NCBI GenBank assembly: GCA_002189035.1
Contig: CM007989.1
Location: 5,177,001 to 5,241,000 of the forward strand
Direction: 5' to 3'
Length of the DNA: 64,000 bases
Source: Utricularia gibba
Taxonomy: Eukaryota > Streptophyta > Magnoliopsida > Lamiales > Lentibulariaceae
Positions 22,905 to 34,162 of this stretch are shown here, piece by piece. A program made the translations under genes and the position numbers. The notes below the pieces were generated by a model, which worked only from the letters and a program-made list of their open reading frames with translations, did not search any database and had not been told where the DNA came from. Each line of letters opens with the position of its first letter. Position 1 is the stretch's first letter.

Positions 22905-24992
22905 AATTGAGGCACCTCGTGCAGTACAAATGCCCGAATCTCGGTCTCGACGATTCTCTGGGGTGTTTCGTGAGGGAGGAATACCCTTCATCCAAAAGAA
23001 TCCGGTAAACACTTTCGTATTCGAGGAATTTAAATATGGTGGCAAATATAGGTGATACGATGAGAAGGTACATGTGCTGAATAAGGGAATTACGTTTGCT
23101 AGTAAAGTTCATTCCCAATATTGTGTTGCCCACTATCATATAAAACGAGGATATGAACTCATCGTTCCTGTTAGTCAGCCCACATTCTGGGAGGGTAAAT
23201 GTGCTCGTGCTAACATGGATCCTAAGTGTTATTGGTGCATAAGGATTATGCGATTTGCACGTCATGGAGTTTGGCAAGTATCGGTCTGTGACTTTCCACA
23301 TACTTGCATGGCATATATGGATGGAGCACAACATTGATACCTTTCTGGTTTATTCACTAAATATGAACTTATGCATACTACACATAGAAAAGGAGGCATA
23401 GTTTAAATATTTCTTAATTTTTTTTACATAATTTATATTTTTAATAACTTTTCTTTGTTGTCGTGATTAAGGTTGCAAATGCTTGAAAATGTATTTTTGA
23501 AAAATATCAGAAGAAGATTACTTATGAACCTGCATGATACAGTGCTCAACTTGCTTTTGAGTTGGTCTATGAAACATGGGAATCATCAGTGCAAAAGCTC
23601 TTTGCATTATTTCTGGCAATCACGCAAGCCAATTCGGGTACAGTGGTCTCGTGGGATTGCTTTCCCACTATTGTAGGACAGGATCATACAATCATGCACT
23701 ATGTTTTTTGGGCCTATAGTCCCTTTATTCGAGCATTCAAGTTTTGCAGGCCTATTGTTATGGTTGATGCCACCTTTTTATATGGATGTTATGACCACAA
23801 GTTGCTCGTGGCCACTACCAAGGATCGAGGTGGCCACATCCTACCATTAGCCTATGCATTCGTCGATGAGGAGAGTAGAGATGCATATTTTTGGTTTATT
23901 TATTTGCTAGATGAGCATTTTTTTTGTCGAGACCAAGGTAGCATAATCTCGAATAGAGCTACAAGCATGCTTGCAGTTGTAAGGAATTACGCTAGGTTTC
24001 AAGAAGGCCGTCTGGCCCACTTTTCGTGTTTGCATTATTATGTTTCCAACTTCAACAAGAAGGTTGGAAGCAAAATACTTAAGAAATGGCTTACAATGCT
24101 GGAGCAACCTTTTATCCAAGAAAGATGATGATGTACCTCGAAAGGATTCAAAAGAAAAATCCGACGGCTTATGCATGGTTCTTTGAGCCGAAAAATGGTC
24201 CATATGAGAGATGAGCACTGTCATATGATTCAGGCATACGCTACGAGATTCTAACATCTAATGCAACAGAGATCATGAACAATGTTCTCAAGGTTTGCCG
24301 TCGGTTTCCCTCAGATACAATTGTTGAGACTACGTTGTACAAGTCAGCTACCATCCTCCGTGAGTGTAAAGAGGAGATCACCTCGATGACAGAAAACCAC
24401 TAGGTATTATGTTTGAGGTTACTTAATTTTGAGTATTTTTAATGCTTTATTATTTTACTTTATGTATAACACTTGTTATCTATGTATGCAAGCGCTCTTA
24501 GATGAGGCAAAACGTTTTTGGGACAGAGCACGTGAACGAGCTAAGACACACAAGGTGCATCAATTCGAGACGGCGAATATGTCATTTCAGATTGAAGTCA
24601 TCAGCCGTGGGAAAGGTAGACGCTATCGTTATAGAGTGATGCTTTGTGATCAAACATGTAGTTGCAGAAAGTGGACTAAGTATGGTTCTCCATGCTCTCA
24701 TGCTTTTCCTGTTGCTAAAAAGGTAAAGGTAGGTGACGATGATCTCATGATTAGTGTCGATATATTGTATGTGTTGCGACAAACGTATACTAAAGAGGTT
24801 TTCAACCCTCTTGACTTTGATACTGTTGTCCTTACCCAGGCTGGACCCTATACCATGATCCTAAACGCCGTGGGACTATTGTTGGCAGACAGCATCACAC
24901 AAGAATACACAATGAGATGGATTGGGGAGCGAATCCACCACGAGCAGAATAGTCTAATGGATTTGGTTTTTTCTAGTTTCAACTTTGATTAA
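22905..24992 (+). pseudogene. mudrA-like MULE transposase
   Basis: The transposase cuts and moves MULEs. The N-terminal MuDR DNA-binding module is seen at about 23080-23330 (ITFASKVHSQYCVAHYHIKR, KCYWCIRIMR, GVWQVSVCDFPHTC). The MULE catalytic domain follows at 23560-24130: FCRPIVMVDATFLYGCYDHK (first Asp), LPLAYAFVDEES, then GSIISNRATSML, where Asn replaces the second catalytic Asp. The C-terminal SWIM zinc finger is intact (CSCRKWTKYGSPCSH, about 24660-24705). Likely introns are 23402-23472 and 24403-24490, with GT..AG borders. Stops at 23055, 23490 and 24212, plus a frame break near 24100, mark it as a pseudogene. Confidence 0.88.
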
Positions 24993-25050
24993 TTGCTAGT
25001 TAGAGTTATTTATTTTGGATATTTTATTTATGGTTGTTTTCAAACTACTT

Positions 25051-25859
25051 TCATAAAAATAGCTTATTTGATAACAACAAAACACATCTACTCATGCCTA
25101 CGCAGCCGTGATGATGATGGATGGGTCGCATCATTTGGACCACTATATAGTGGTGGAAATGGGAATCTTCAATACCCATAACCCTCCCAGCACTAGACTG
25201 GCTCAATCCTGCATGGGGCATCATGAACTCGATGGGTAAGGAGGCAGCCAAGGATATGACGGAGTCATAGCCAAGAGTGGTGGTCGCACATTGGAAGAAG
25301 GAGCCTCGCAAGAGTGGTCTACTCATTGGTGCCGCATACTGCTGAAACAACTCTACATTGAAATCCTTGTATGGTTGGTCCATGTGGACCTGTGCAGGGT
25401 CATCATAACTTGGTAGCAGTGAGTGATGTGCCACGAGTGACTGGCTCCATCCAAGCTGCTAGCTAAGACCCTCATATGCCCACGTTGCTTCTTGATCCGC
25501 AGCATGAAATCTATCTAGCTGTGCGACCTGAAAAAAAATAAGATATCATAAATAAGTTTACACAATCTAACTCATATTTGCACAAAGGATTATTTTATCG
25601 CATAAGCTATCGGCTCTGCATCTCCAACTCGATATCCATCACCCTTCTCTCGTCTTCTTCCAAGATACAACTACGCACGCGGCCTATACCAAGTCATGTA
25701 CGCCGCCTCAGACACTGTAGGGATGTCATGCATCTAGAGAATGTGACTGTGCCTAGATGCTCACAAAGCTATACGTATAGCATGCTCCAACGTCCAATCA
25801 GTATTATTAAACTTATGTTCTACAGGACCATGAACTCTTAAATGTGAGTATATGTCAAT
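25051..25859 (-). pseudogene. plant mobile domain (PMD, MAIN-like) C-terminal remnant in the MULE
   Basis: The minus strand from 25859, just after an acceptor-like TTTTTTTTGTAG, reads TDWTLEHAIRIAL*ASRHSH, then AAYMTWYRPRA*LYLGR. This pattern (Trp..His..Ile..Trp/stop..Arg, then YMxWYR..YL) matches the end of the PMD found in MAIN/MAIL1-like proteins. A second exon-like part follows after TTTTTTTTCAG (25528) with VAQLDRFHAADQEATWAYEG and a long tail to 25051. Three or more stops interrupt it, and the main N-terminal PMD body is absent; 25860-26160 is only AT-rich DNA. PMD genes are known passengers of some MULEs, which supports the reading. Function, if any, is lost here. Confidence 0.6.
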
Positions 25860-26315
25860 CTACAAAAAAAACATTACGTATTTAATAAGAAATAATATAA
25901 TAAATTAAATATATTAGTCAGTAATAAAAAATAATAATAAAATATTATTCATAAAAAAATCTTACGTCAATGTACAAAAAAATTAAAACAAAATTGATAA
26001 ATATCATATATGTAATAAAAAAACTATAAAAAATAAATAAACAAAATAATTAATCAAACAATAAAAAAAATTAAATAACTAACTTGATTGTTTTCCTGCA
26101 ATCAAAAATTAAAATGTCAAAACTTATGAATATAAAAAATATATAAAAATTTCATAATCTTACCCCTGTAATCAAAATGTTTTTTGATCACAATTTTACA
26201 CTTGTAAAATATGAAGAACGATAAGGGTATTTATAAGGAGAATGTAATAATAGGACAAGTGAGCGTGCCTGGGGAATGGGAGGGGAGCACGGCTCGCTGC
26301 CATTTGGAGCACCGA
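25860..26315. other. AT-rich interior of the MULE
   Basis: Runs of A/T, probably intronic or intergenic remnants between the PMD exon and the subterminal repeats. No coding signal was seen. Confidence 0.5.
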
Positions 26316-26473
26316 GGCACCATCAATGATGGTGCCATGCTGTGTGGACTCCGAGGCAGCATCACTGATGGCATTCTCTAGCATATAGTTCTAAAGCACT
26401 ATCATTGGTGGCATGTATTTCTAATGCGCCATCAATGATGGCGTGATAGACAAAGCGCTATTACTAATCGCGT
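26316..26473. repeat. array of subterminal palindromic repeats, right end of MULE
   Basis: Five units spaced about 30-42 bp. The first (26316-26336) is a perfect palindrome with 10-bp arms GGCACCATCA and TGATGGTGCC around one A. The one near 26426-26444 (CGCCATCA-A-TGATGGCG) is also perfect. Units near 26353, 26395 and 26454 are degenerate. Their place just inside the terminus suggests transposase binding sites; that role is inferred. Confidence 0.65.
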
Positions 26474-26528
26474 ATACTACTATTAATATGTTGTATTTAT
26501 TAATCAATATTATTTCTGTTAATTTTTC

Positions 26529-26539
26529 CTAATGACATG
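26529..26539. repeat. right target-site duplication of the MULE
   Basis: CTAATGACATG, identical to 22735-22745. Copia RNase H coding sequence continues after it. Confidence 0.9.
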
Positions 26540-26775
26540 TCCTTGATTTATGTTGGTCAAGATCTCCAAGTTGAAGAATATGTTTCCAATCTCATCATGA
26601 TGACTTGAAGTCTCAGTCCGGATACATATTCATCCTAACTGAGGTGCAGTCGCTTAGAAAAGTTCTAAGCAAGAAATGATTGCTCATTCACAATTGAAGC
26701 AGGAAGTACATGCAGTGCACATAGAGTCCATTGAATGAGATACTTCAATGACTAGCTGTAGTACAAGTGAGAGAT
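26529..26775 (+). pseudogene. copia RNase H remnant (C2)
   Basis: It resumes the copia frame after the MULE with LIYVGQDLQVEEYVSNLI. After a frame change, DDLKSQSGYIFIL (the RNase H DDSKSQSGYVF motif) is seen, then scattered stops. It ends with TACAAGTGAGAGAT, a polypurine-like tract, at the LTR start. Confidence 0.7.
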
Positions 26776-27860
26776 TGTGGTGTATGTGTTATAGAGACAA
26801 TCAACTCATTGGTAAATCTTATCTTTTGATATCTACTTTGAATTGTGATCAAATTTATATCATTGATAAAATCCTCTACTTGATCTATGTGCTATAGAAA
26901 TTATGATGAAGTTAAAAATTCCCTAGCTAGAGTATTTGTAAAATGATGATACCACAAATACGGATAAGCTAGCACACATTAAGTTCCCTAAATTGTTACA
27001 ATAGCAAGATCTCGAATATGACAGGCTTGCAAGTAAGCTTAGACTTGAGGTCAGAGTTATCTTGATCTTAAGCTCGCATTTTCGCTCATTAATAATGGGA
27101 GTCTAACCATGACTTGCCTAGTATAGATGAGAAGGGATGCTACTCCTTATAGTTGGAGATAGTTGATTGATCAATAAATGACTCATCACTCATGTTAGCT
27201 ATGAGATCATACCACAAGTAATTGCATCAAAGCTTAATAGTAAGTCTTAGGCCAAGGTAATGACACTCGATGTGCTTGAGTTGGCCATTGAATGTTAGTG
27301 AATGAATGCAATTATAAGTTCGATACATTAGAAAGGAACACACCCATTTTCTAGTATCGATTGAGATATAAGTATTATAAAAGTTTTTCATTGCATGGAG
27401 GCTAGTCATGGAAAGGTTCAATCAGTTCACTTGATTATTCTTACATCTTGAGGATGATGATATGTTGCTAGACGTCACTCATGATCGATAATGATGGATT
27501 TGATTAATTAAGAGTTAATTAATAAATCCATTATTGCGGCCTTCATTGAAGAAGCGTCACTCATTATCGTCACTCATGATCGATAATGAGTCACACACAA
27601 TAGTGGAGTCACCCATCGATATAAAACAGAATGACACAATTACATGAGAAGGTTATCAACGAAGTGCTTCACTTGGGGATATCATAGAGGTCGTCTACTG
27701 TTGGCAGTTGGTGCACAACGGAGTCCACTGAAGCGTATTGTCAGTATCCCTTTATATGACGTATACTGTATTCCAAGATTTGTGTTTGGGGTTTCTTGAA
27801 AATATTGAAATTCTGCTGCTTTCGTAACATACGATGTCTACAAGAAATCTAAAAATTAAC
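26776..27860 (+). repeat. 3' LTR of copia C2 (family Z)
   Basis: It starts TGTGGTGTATGTG after the polypurine-like tract and ends ..ATTAACA. The same sequence, often longer, recurs at 30383-31330 (minus), 51395-52855, 54854-54985, 55560-56345 (minus) and 61761-63263. It carries the family's AT-rich hairpin near 27502-27536. Confidence 0.8.
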
Positions 27861-27885
27861 ACTTAAACATTCACCTTTCGCATGT

Positions 27886-28563
27886 CTACAACATGCTTTT
27901 GTGACATGCAATGTTGATACAGAGTTTCTCTTCCAATGACCATATTTGGCAAAGTAAAACATTCACCTTTAGCTGGTTTTCAACTAAATTCTTCTTTTTG
28001 ATCTCACTTTTATCCTTGAGTTTCTTGTCTTGACTCTTCTTCTTGGAAACTGTTTTCCTTGAAGAGTCAAGCATGACATTTTTTTGTTCCTTTATGATAG
28101 TTGTCTCAATAGACTTGAGTAATTGAATCAACTCAGGAACAGTTTGATCCATCTTGTTTATCTGCTAGTTCATCACAAACTATAAATTGCTATTGGGATG
28201 TGAGGTAAGGATTAAGTCAATACTCAAGTCCTTATCCGATACAAAACCAATAGCGAACAACCTTTCAGTGTATCTTAACATCAATTTCGCATGATTAGCT
28301 ACAGAACTTCCTTCTACTAGGTGACAATTGAGCAATAGCTTTAATGTTCTGAACCTTTCAAGTTGCGAGTGCTTGCCATACAGATCCTTGAGGGGTGTTA
28401 TCATCTATTGAAAAGTCATCACCTCATGTGTTTTTTGGAGATCAAGGACCATCGAAGCAAGCATGATACAAGAGACCAGCTCATCATCATCTAAATACTT
28501 CCGATATGCACACCAAACATCTTCAGGCGCATTAGCTCTAGATTGTGTAGGAACATATTGCTA
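27886..28563 (-). pseudogene. copia gag fragment (family Z)
   Basis: The minus strand reads KYLDDDELVSCIMLASM, DLYGKHSQLERFRTLKLLL, DKDLSIDLILTSHP and KMDQTVPELIQLLK, then the start of a Lys-rich stretch and a decayed zinc knuckle. It is the same family as the hairpin gags. Unlike them it has HSQLER, with no stop at that point. It lies in the opposite orientation right after the C2 LTR, so it is not part of C2. Confidence 0.8.
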
Positions 28564-29029
28564 CACAATATGTCCAAAGTGCACTCTTTCTACTTTTCTT
28601 TTGAGAAGGCCCAATTGTCCACCTATACAAGAAGAGAGTCATTCTTGTACCACTTTAGACTTATCAAGCTTTTCTTGTGATGTTTAATATGATTTATCAC
28701 TTCCATGTCCTTGTTTTGTGAGCATCATTTTCATAGTTTGGGTTGTAAGGATTTTCATTCCATGATGGCCAGCTTGTTCGTTTATTGAAGGATTTCTTTA
28801 TTGGAAACTTAAGATCTGATTTGCAAAACATTTGTAGTTTGGACGGTTGCATCATGTGAGCAAATGCTTTGACAGATAGCCAACAATAACATGAACTCAT
28901 TGGAAAATGGTTGTATTCAAGGGACTTGCAAATGGATTCTATACTAATAAATGTCGAGCACGCGATACACAAAGTCGGATGACCCTCACTGGGTTATGTT
29001 TTTCTTTCATTCGTAACAACTTTCCAATT
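28564..29029. other. unclear sequence with a chromovirus-like scrap
   Basis: About 28690-28810 shares TTTCATAGTTTGGGTTGTAAGGAT and ATTTCTTTATTGGA-type stretches with the gypsy integrase fragment at 55009-55550, so it is probably a decayed piece of the same element type. Nothing else is recognised. Confidence 0.4.
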
Positions 29030-29240
29030 ACTTCTGAACTTCTTATCATCTCTTGAATTTGCATGGCTGCATGGTCATGTTCATTATTCAATATACCACC
29101 TTCAAGGATCAAGTTCATTATTCAATATACTACCTTCATACAAGAATGAAAACTAGATGGAGTCCATGTGGATGTTCCAAACTCCAACAAATTCCATCGA
29201 AGACCCTAGTTGTCAAGGCCCAAATTCACACCTTATAAAT
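29030..29240 (+). repeat. family Y repeat fragment
   Basis: It contains GTTCATTATTCAATATAC and CCATGTGGATGTTCCAA, shared with the longer Y copy at 34835-36840. Within it GTTCATTATTCAATATAC occurs twice in tandem. Confidence 0.6.
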
Positions 29241-30157
29241 TTAGACCTTGATGTCATGTTCCCGAAAAGGAACATAAGGCTGTATTATCCTATCAACTTA
29301 AAATGATAGGGAAATTGGATTAATTTAGGTTATATCACATAGTAAGAGGTGAAGCAAAAAGAAAGTAATTCACATAACTATTATACAACATGGTAGACAA
29401 CATAATAGTTTACCTAACATGCTCCCTACACAAACTTAACGCTTCAAGAATTCACAAGACAACCTAGAAACATAAGAATTAGTTTGGATGCAAGCTCTAT
29501 TCCGAACAACCAAGTTAGGCCCACAACCAAGAGACTCCAAAATGACTGGCAATGAGATCCATTTCCTACAACCTGGATCATAGCACCTAGTCCTACCTTT
29601 CCCGTTCATTAGCTGGAATAATTAGCGGTCAAGGAGTGAATGCAATTCATTTAATCAATAAGGGCATGAAGAGCAAGTATGTATCCATTCAAAATAAAGG
29701 TTCATTAGAAAACAAGAATAAGCAATAACATTTGACATATTATGAGCCCATTAACTATGTGACCATTTACGTGCCTGGTTGCACCCCTTGATCTTAGTAA
29801 CTCTAGTCTGGCAACCTTAGAAGCCAAGATCAAGAAGTTCCTTTTGGCTTTGGCCTTATGAAATCAATAAAGGGGGCACATACGGTTGCACCCCTTTACC
29901 AAGTCCATACGGTTGCAGTCCCATTGCCATTGTTCCATTTCACAACCTCATACCGTTTGGTAGCTAAAACTCCATAAGGAGTTGCCTTAAGCATGCTTGA
30001 CATATAAAAGTCTCCATCCATAACTCCCTATAAGTTTTCTACTTCAAAACAATGCACTTTAATCTCATAACCTATCACGATACATATGAAAACCATGCCA
30101 TATTTCATGAATCTTTCCTTACTTAATGATTACAAAATAAAAATCATTTGAAATCAT
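29241..30157. other. intergenic, nothing recognised
   Basis: AT-rich sequence without coding similarity or clear repeat ends. GTTGCACCCCTT-type phrases occur near 29780 and 29885 as a weak internal repetition. Confidence 0.4.
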
Positions 30158-30382
30158 TTAGACCCCATCATTCAGACACTGTAATTTACCGATATTAGCC
30201 TTTTCCAGGGCAGGCCGGTGAATCAGAATCACTACTGTGCCGGTTCCGAGCATGCTGATTTTTTGTGATTCCATGCTTACCCGATTTAAACTCAACTCCA
30301 TGCCACGCGCCATCCCCTGAGCGTTTCCGAGGGGGTGATTCGGGGCTTCTTTGTACACTTTGGGATCCCAATTGGGATTTTT
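30158..30382 (-). other. sequence adjoining a family Z LTR
   Basis: It lies directly inside the minus-strand Z LTR, where a primer site and leader would be expected. No tRNA-Met complementary site is seen. The short frames here have no recognisable domain. Confidence 0.4.
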
Positions 30383-31330
30383 TGTTGGGTTTCTTGTAGA
30401 CATCCAATTTCCGAAAAGCAGTGGAATTTAAAATTTTTCGAGACACCCCAATGAAGATCTTAGAATACGGTATACATAAGACGAAGGGATGCTGAAAAGA
30501 CCTTTCAGAGGACTCCGTTGTTCACCAACCGCCAATAGCAGACGGCATCTATGGTATCCACACGTGGAGTACTCCGTGGATAACCTTCTCAAGGCTGTAG
30601 AATGTTGGTCGAATTCCTCAGGTACTAGTAGAGTAAATTGCCCACTTGTGGATCAATCTCAAAAAGCATGAAGACCTGGGTGCAGATCTGTAGATCTAAA
30701 TCTTTTGATAGATATTTGGTAAGATATCAAATCAAATCTCCGTAAAGATCTTATCTTGTGGAAATATGTATATTTTCCAAATCAATATTAATCTCAGAAT
30801 AACTCTATATTTACTTTATCCACTTTACCAATTACATCTCATGTAATTGTGTCATTTTATTTTATATCGATAAGTGACACCACTATTGTGACCCTATAGG
30901 CTTCTTTAATCAAGGCCGTAATAATGGATTTATTAATTAACTCTTAATTAATTAAATCCATCATTATCGATCATGAGTGATGTCTAGCAACATATCATGA
31001 TCTCTTAAGATGTAAGAATAATCATATGAACTGATTGAGCCTTTCCTTGACCAGCCGCCATGCAATGAACAGCTTTTATCATACTTATATCTCATTTGAT
31101 ACCAAAACATGGGTGTGTGTCTTTTTGATTTATCAAACTTATCATTGCATTTAACCACTAAAACTCAATGACCTACTCAAACACTTTGAGTGTCATGACC
31201 ATGTGCCAAGGACTTACTGTTATAGGAATTCATCAATGATATAAATTTGATCACAATTCAAAGTAAATATCAAAAGATAAGATTTTCCAATGAGTTGATT
31301 GTCTCTTGAACACATACACCAAAAATTGTG
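30383..31330 (-). repeat. copia LTR, family Z, minus orientation, internally deleted
   Basis: The plus-strand start TGTTGGGTTTCTTGTAGAC is the reverse of the LTR end ..GAGAAACCTAACA. It runs to near 31330, where the reverse of TTGGTGTATGTG is found. A segment of several hundred bases present in the longer copies is missing at about 31225. It includes the family hairpin (around 30920-30965). Confidence 0.75.
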
Positions 31331-31579
31331 TCTTCTGTTAAGTACTATCTTCTCCCATCAAGTGATCATGTAATCCGCAAACGCAACAATAGCAAGCTTG
31401 AGCTTCTTGGCATCAGAATTGTTGTGGTATTCAAAGACATGCTCCATATTTGAAATAGGCAATTGGATCATTCTTCTCTTTAATGTTGTCAAATTCCATG
31501 TAGTCATGTGTGTGCCATTCTACAAGAGTATTCTAGTTTTGAGATTTCTTCATGCTGTTGTAACAATATGCATCTCATT
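31331..31579. other. spacer, nothing recognised
   Basis: Short unclassified stretch between a Z LTR and a Y repeat copy. Confidence 0.35.
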
Positions 31580-32554
31580 CTGCTACAAGACATCGTTGTA
31601 GTGTTTAGCCCTTTGTTTGTGCATGTGTAAACTATGCTCTAATCACGTGCTTTCGTCACATCTCCACCACTCTGATTTTAAAATCCGTTTGAGGGCGTGC
31701 AACCAACAAGGGCCGCTCCTTCAAGTTGCTATAGGACACATCCAAGCCGTACGATTTCCGAAACTGTTGTGTTCAATGCCACGGTGGCTACCAACCCATG
31801 TTCCGTGCTTTGATAAATGCTGGCCATGGATGCACATTGTGATCATCCAGAGGTCGCATTCACTGAGCTAGTCATGAGCCTAGTTTACTCTGATGTCTTT
31901 GTTTGCAATTGTATGGCACTCAGTTATCCACAAAATGCTAGAAAACTCTCTTTATGACATGCACAAACACACAAGGAAGTGACTAGCATCAATGATATCA
32001 ACAACTTGTTCATAAACACCAATTTCGGGGCCCTCCGTGGGGATGTGCTTGGCCTGATGCATCCAACGAGCCATACTAAACGACACATCCTCTTTAGTTC
32101 GATAAAACCTCAACGTGCATCACCAGGCTGCCAATTGGATGGTGGCTCAAGGTGCATTCCCTAAAAATATCCATGCTCATTCGAGAACGATGGTGCCATG
32201 AAAACTCGCTCGACGCCAACTACATGTTCGAAGCTCTAACAAATGTCATCAACGAGTCTCATAGCGTATCTGGTTGATTGGTTGCGAATGACCATGCCGT
32301 CGTCTCCAGAATTTCAGGCCTAGAATACTGATGTCTTTCAGCTAACAATGGAGTTTCCATATCCTTCTTCATCCTACTCACGGAATCAGCAACAAGGGTA
32401 GCCCTTGCGAAGGAAATGGAGTTTCCATTTTGATGGAAGGGGCACCTTCACGGCACCATGTTTGATTCTTTACCCTAAAGATGTCCCTCAGCTTGAGAGA
32501 TTCTATATACATCATGCACTTCGCAACGGAAGGATTGTGCCTCGTTGGATTCAG
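31580..32554 (+). repeat. family Y repeat copy
   Basis: It shares long blocks with 50918-51394 and 58967-59267 (for example GGGCGTGCAACC, CAATGCCACGGTGGCTACCAACCC) and, more loosely, with 35500-36100. The later part matches 34890-35270 (CTACATGTTCGAAG, AACAATGGAGTTTCCAT). No conserved protein domain was recognised. Confidence 0.7.
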
Positions 32555-32956
32555 AAGAGGGGAGTAATGAAACTCATTTTAACAACGCTAGTTAGAAGTA
32601 GATCAAAGATCAGGGGGAAAAGAAGAGTTTGAATGGACCTAGACTTTTGGAGATAAGCATGCAAGCCCTAGGAATCCCACACCCATCTCAATTAGGTATA
32701 ATCGAGGACACAACTTTGTCACTTTTCTTTACAGTATTTTATCGCAACTGTGCCTGAGTCCAAGTTAAACCCAAATCTATCAACATGACACTGATTGCAT
32801 GCATTGACTTTTACATAGCAAGCACCTGCTCTTCGTGTTTGACCCTAATCACTATACTCATAATTATATTATGCTTGCATGTGCATTAGGTTATAAATTT
32901 ATTTAATAGGAGAAATTTTCATTTTAACGATGTACAATATTTTTCATTTATAAAGT
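32555..32956 (+). mobile_element. truncated family X LTR
   Basis: It matches the 3' 400 bases of the X LTR at 21158-22153 (TAGATCAAAGATCAGGGGG, GCAAGCACCTGCTCTTCGTG). The 5' part is missing. It separates two Y segments. Confidence 0.75.
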
Positions 32957-33560
32957 TACTACCAATTTCATTCTAGTATGAATGAGTTTCTCCTTGGCTG
33001 CCATAAAGAGGAAGTAGCTAGATCATATCCATGCTCATTTCATTACGATGGAAGAATAACAACTTGATCGAGACCATGTGGATGTTCCAAGCTTCAAAGA
33101 ACTCTATCAAAGACCCCACTTAGTGTATGGCACTGGTTGCTTTAGTCTATTCGTTCAACAATCAGTCTCTATTTGATGGGCAGTGAAGAGACCGTGCCCC
33201 GTAATCCACTAGCTCGAATTTCAAATACTAATGCTTTCTGAGTTGCAATGTAGCTACTATGCGCATATTCATCCTACTTACGGCATCAGCAACAAGGGTT
33301 GACCGGAGAAAGGGATGGTGGATGTAAAAGAGATGCTCGTTTCTGTGGAAAAGTCGCCTCCGCTGCACCATGTTGGATGGTTTCTCCTAAGGTGTATGTA
33401 TTGAGGTTTGGGATATCCCGTATGCACTGTGCACTTCAAAACACAAGGATTGTGCCTTCAAGGCTTCAAGGCTGAGAAATCCGCGGGTAGCACCAGGTTG
33501 TGTGTTATGGTGTGAAGTCTCTAGTATCATAGTTAGGCATAATGCATGCCTACTGATCAT
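32957..33560 (+). repeat. family Y repeat, second segment
   Basis: It is nearly collinear with 36390-36840 (TCTAGTATGAATGAGTTTCT, GATGGGCAGTGAAGAGACC, GCATCAGCAACAAGGGT). It ends with ATCCGCGGGTAGCACCAGG, a phrase that also opens the copy at 50918. Confidence 0.75.
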
Positions 33561-34028
33561 AGTCACGTATGAAATCAATAAAGATGAGGTCCACATTAGT
33601 ATGGAGGTTGTTTTTACCAACCAATGGAAATGAAGCAGGTGCTATCTAAAGGAAGGGCCACATGGCAACCTCCAGATAGAGGGGAAGCTGACTCATGGTG
33701 TCTATTAGGCTCAGGTGGATGGAGTCATTTTGAAAGAAAGCTGGAGAATCATAGTTGAAGAGGAAGGAAGGTAGAGAATACAACTAGTGAAATGAGGGGA
33801 AAGTTCTTGATTTTAGTTGTAGAATGAGATTACTTCTATAGGGAATACGGTAGGTAGGATGAGTGCTACTGCTTTTTGGAAGCATGTTTTGATGCTTCTG
33901 TAGAACATATGTGATTGATTGCCTATGTGTTATTATATGTCGTTTTGGAATGGTCTTGATAGTCGTTTGATGGGACTTGGCAATCATGCCTCATGCCTCT
34001 TGGGCCCTGTGCAATGGTCTTGATAGTG
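33561..34028 (+). other. possible gypsy LTR end before a primer site
   Basis: The region lies directly upstream of a tRNA-Met primer site and a gypsy gag, so part of it should be a 5' LTR. No second copy is in the window, so the boundaries cannot be set. Confidence 0.4.
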
Positions 34029-34040
34029 TGGTATCAGAGC
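34029..34040 (+). other. primer-binding site, tRNA-Met type
   Basis: TGGTATCAGAGC is complementary to the 3' end of plant initiator tRNA-Met. It lies 122 bases before the gag start. Confidence 0.8.
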
Positions 34041-34162
34041 AAAGGTTTAAAGGGTCCCTTGGTTGATCACCTATAAGAAGTGTAGAGGAATTGGAGTACG
34101 GTTTTATGTGTGCTAATTATTGTAGGGTGTCATTCACATATGTGTGATCATAGGTTTGCAAG

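Larger units (their letters stand above)
22746..26528 (+). mobile_element. Mutator-like element (MULE) with 11-bp target duplication
   Basis: A 3783-bp element inserted in the copia RT-RNase H region. The 11-bp sequence CTAATGACATG occurs immediately before (22735-22745) and after (26529-26539), and the copia frame (..RRTNDM / LIYVGQDL) resumes across it. Termini are inverted: the left end starts GAAAAAGCAATATGAATAAT and the right end, on the other strand, starts GAAAAATTAACAGAAATAAT; about 24 of the first 34 bases match. Inside are a mudrA-like transposase on the plus strand, a PMD C-terminal remnant on the minus strand, and palindromic subterminal repeats. Size, 9-11-bp duplication and gene content fit plant MULEs. 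The transposase is broken, so mobility would need help from another copy. Confidence 0.9.
20273..27860 (+). mobile_element. copia element C2 (family Z), nested and interrupted
   Basis: Reading left to right: gag (20273-21157), X-family LTR insertion, RT (22154-22745), MULE insertion, RNase H remnant (26529-26775), polypurine-like AAGTGAGAGAT, and 3' LTR (26776-27860). The element has no 5' LTR. Gag instead joins the hairpin partner. The integrase and the first part of RT were already missing before the LTR insertion, because the flanks AAGAGCT and AAGCTTCAAG fuse at a short AGCT homology. Confidence 0.8.

Noticed and set aside
23074-24782. Minus-strand frames overlapping the MULE transposase
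   Set aside because: The plus strand has clear DNA-binding, catalytic and SWIM motifs. The minus frames are shadows.
26316-26473. CRISPR-like array at the MULE right end
   Set aside because: The units are degenerate palindromes with uneven spacing inside a eukaryotic transposon, and there are no cas genes.
20273-27860. A functional autonomous copia element
   Set aside because: Gag is truncated, integrase is absent, RT and RNase H have several stops, and there is no 5' LTR.
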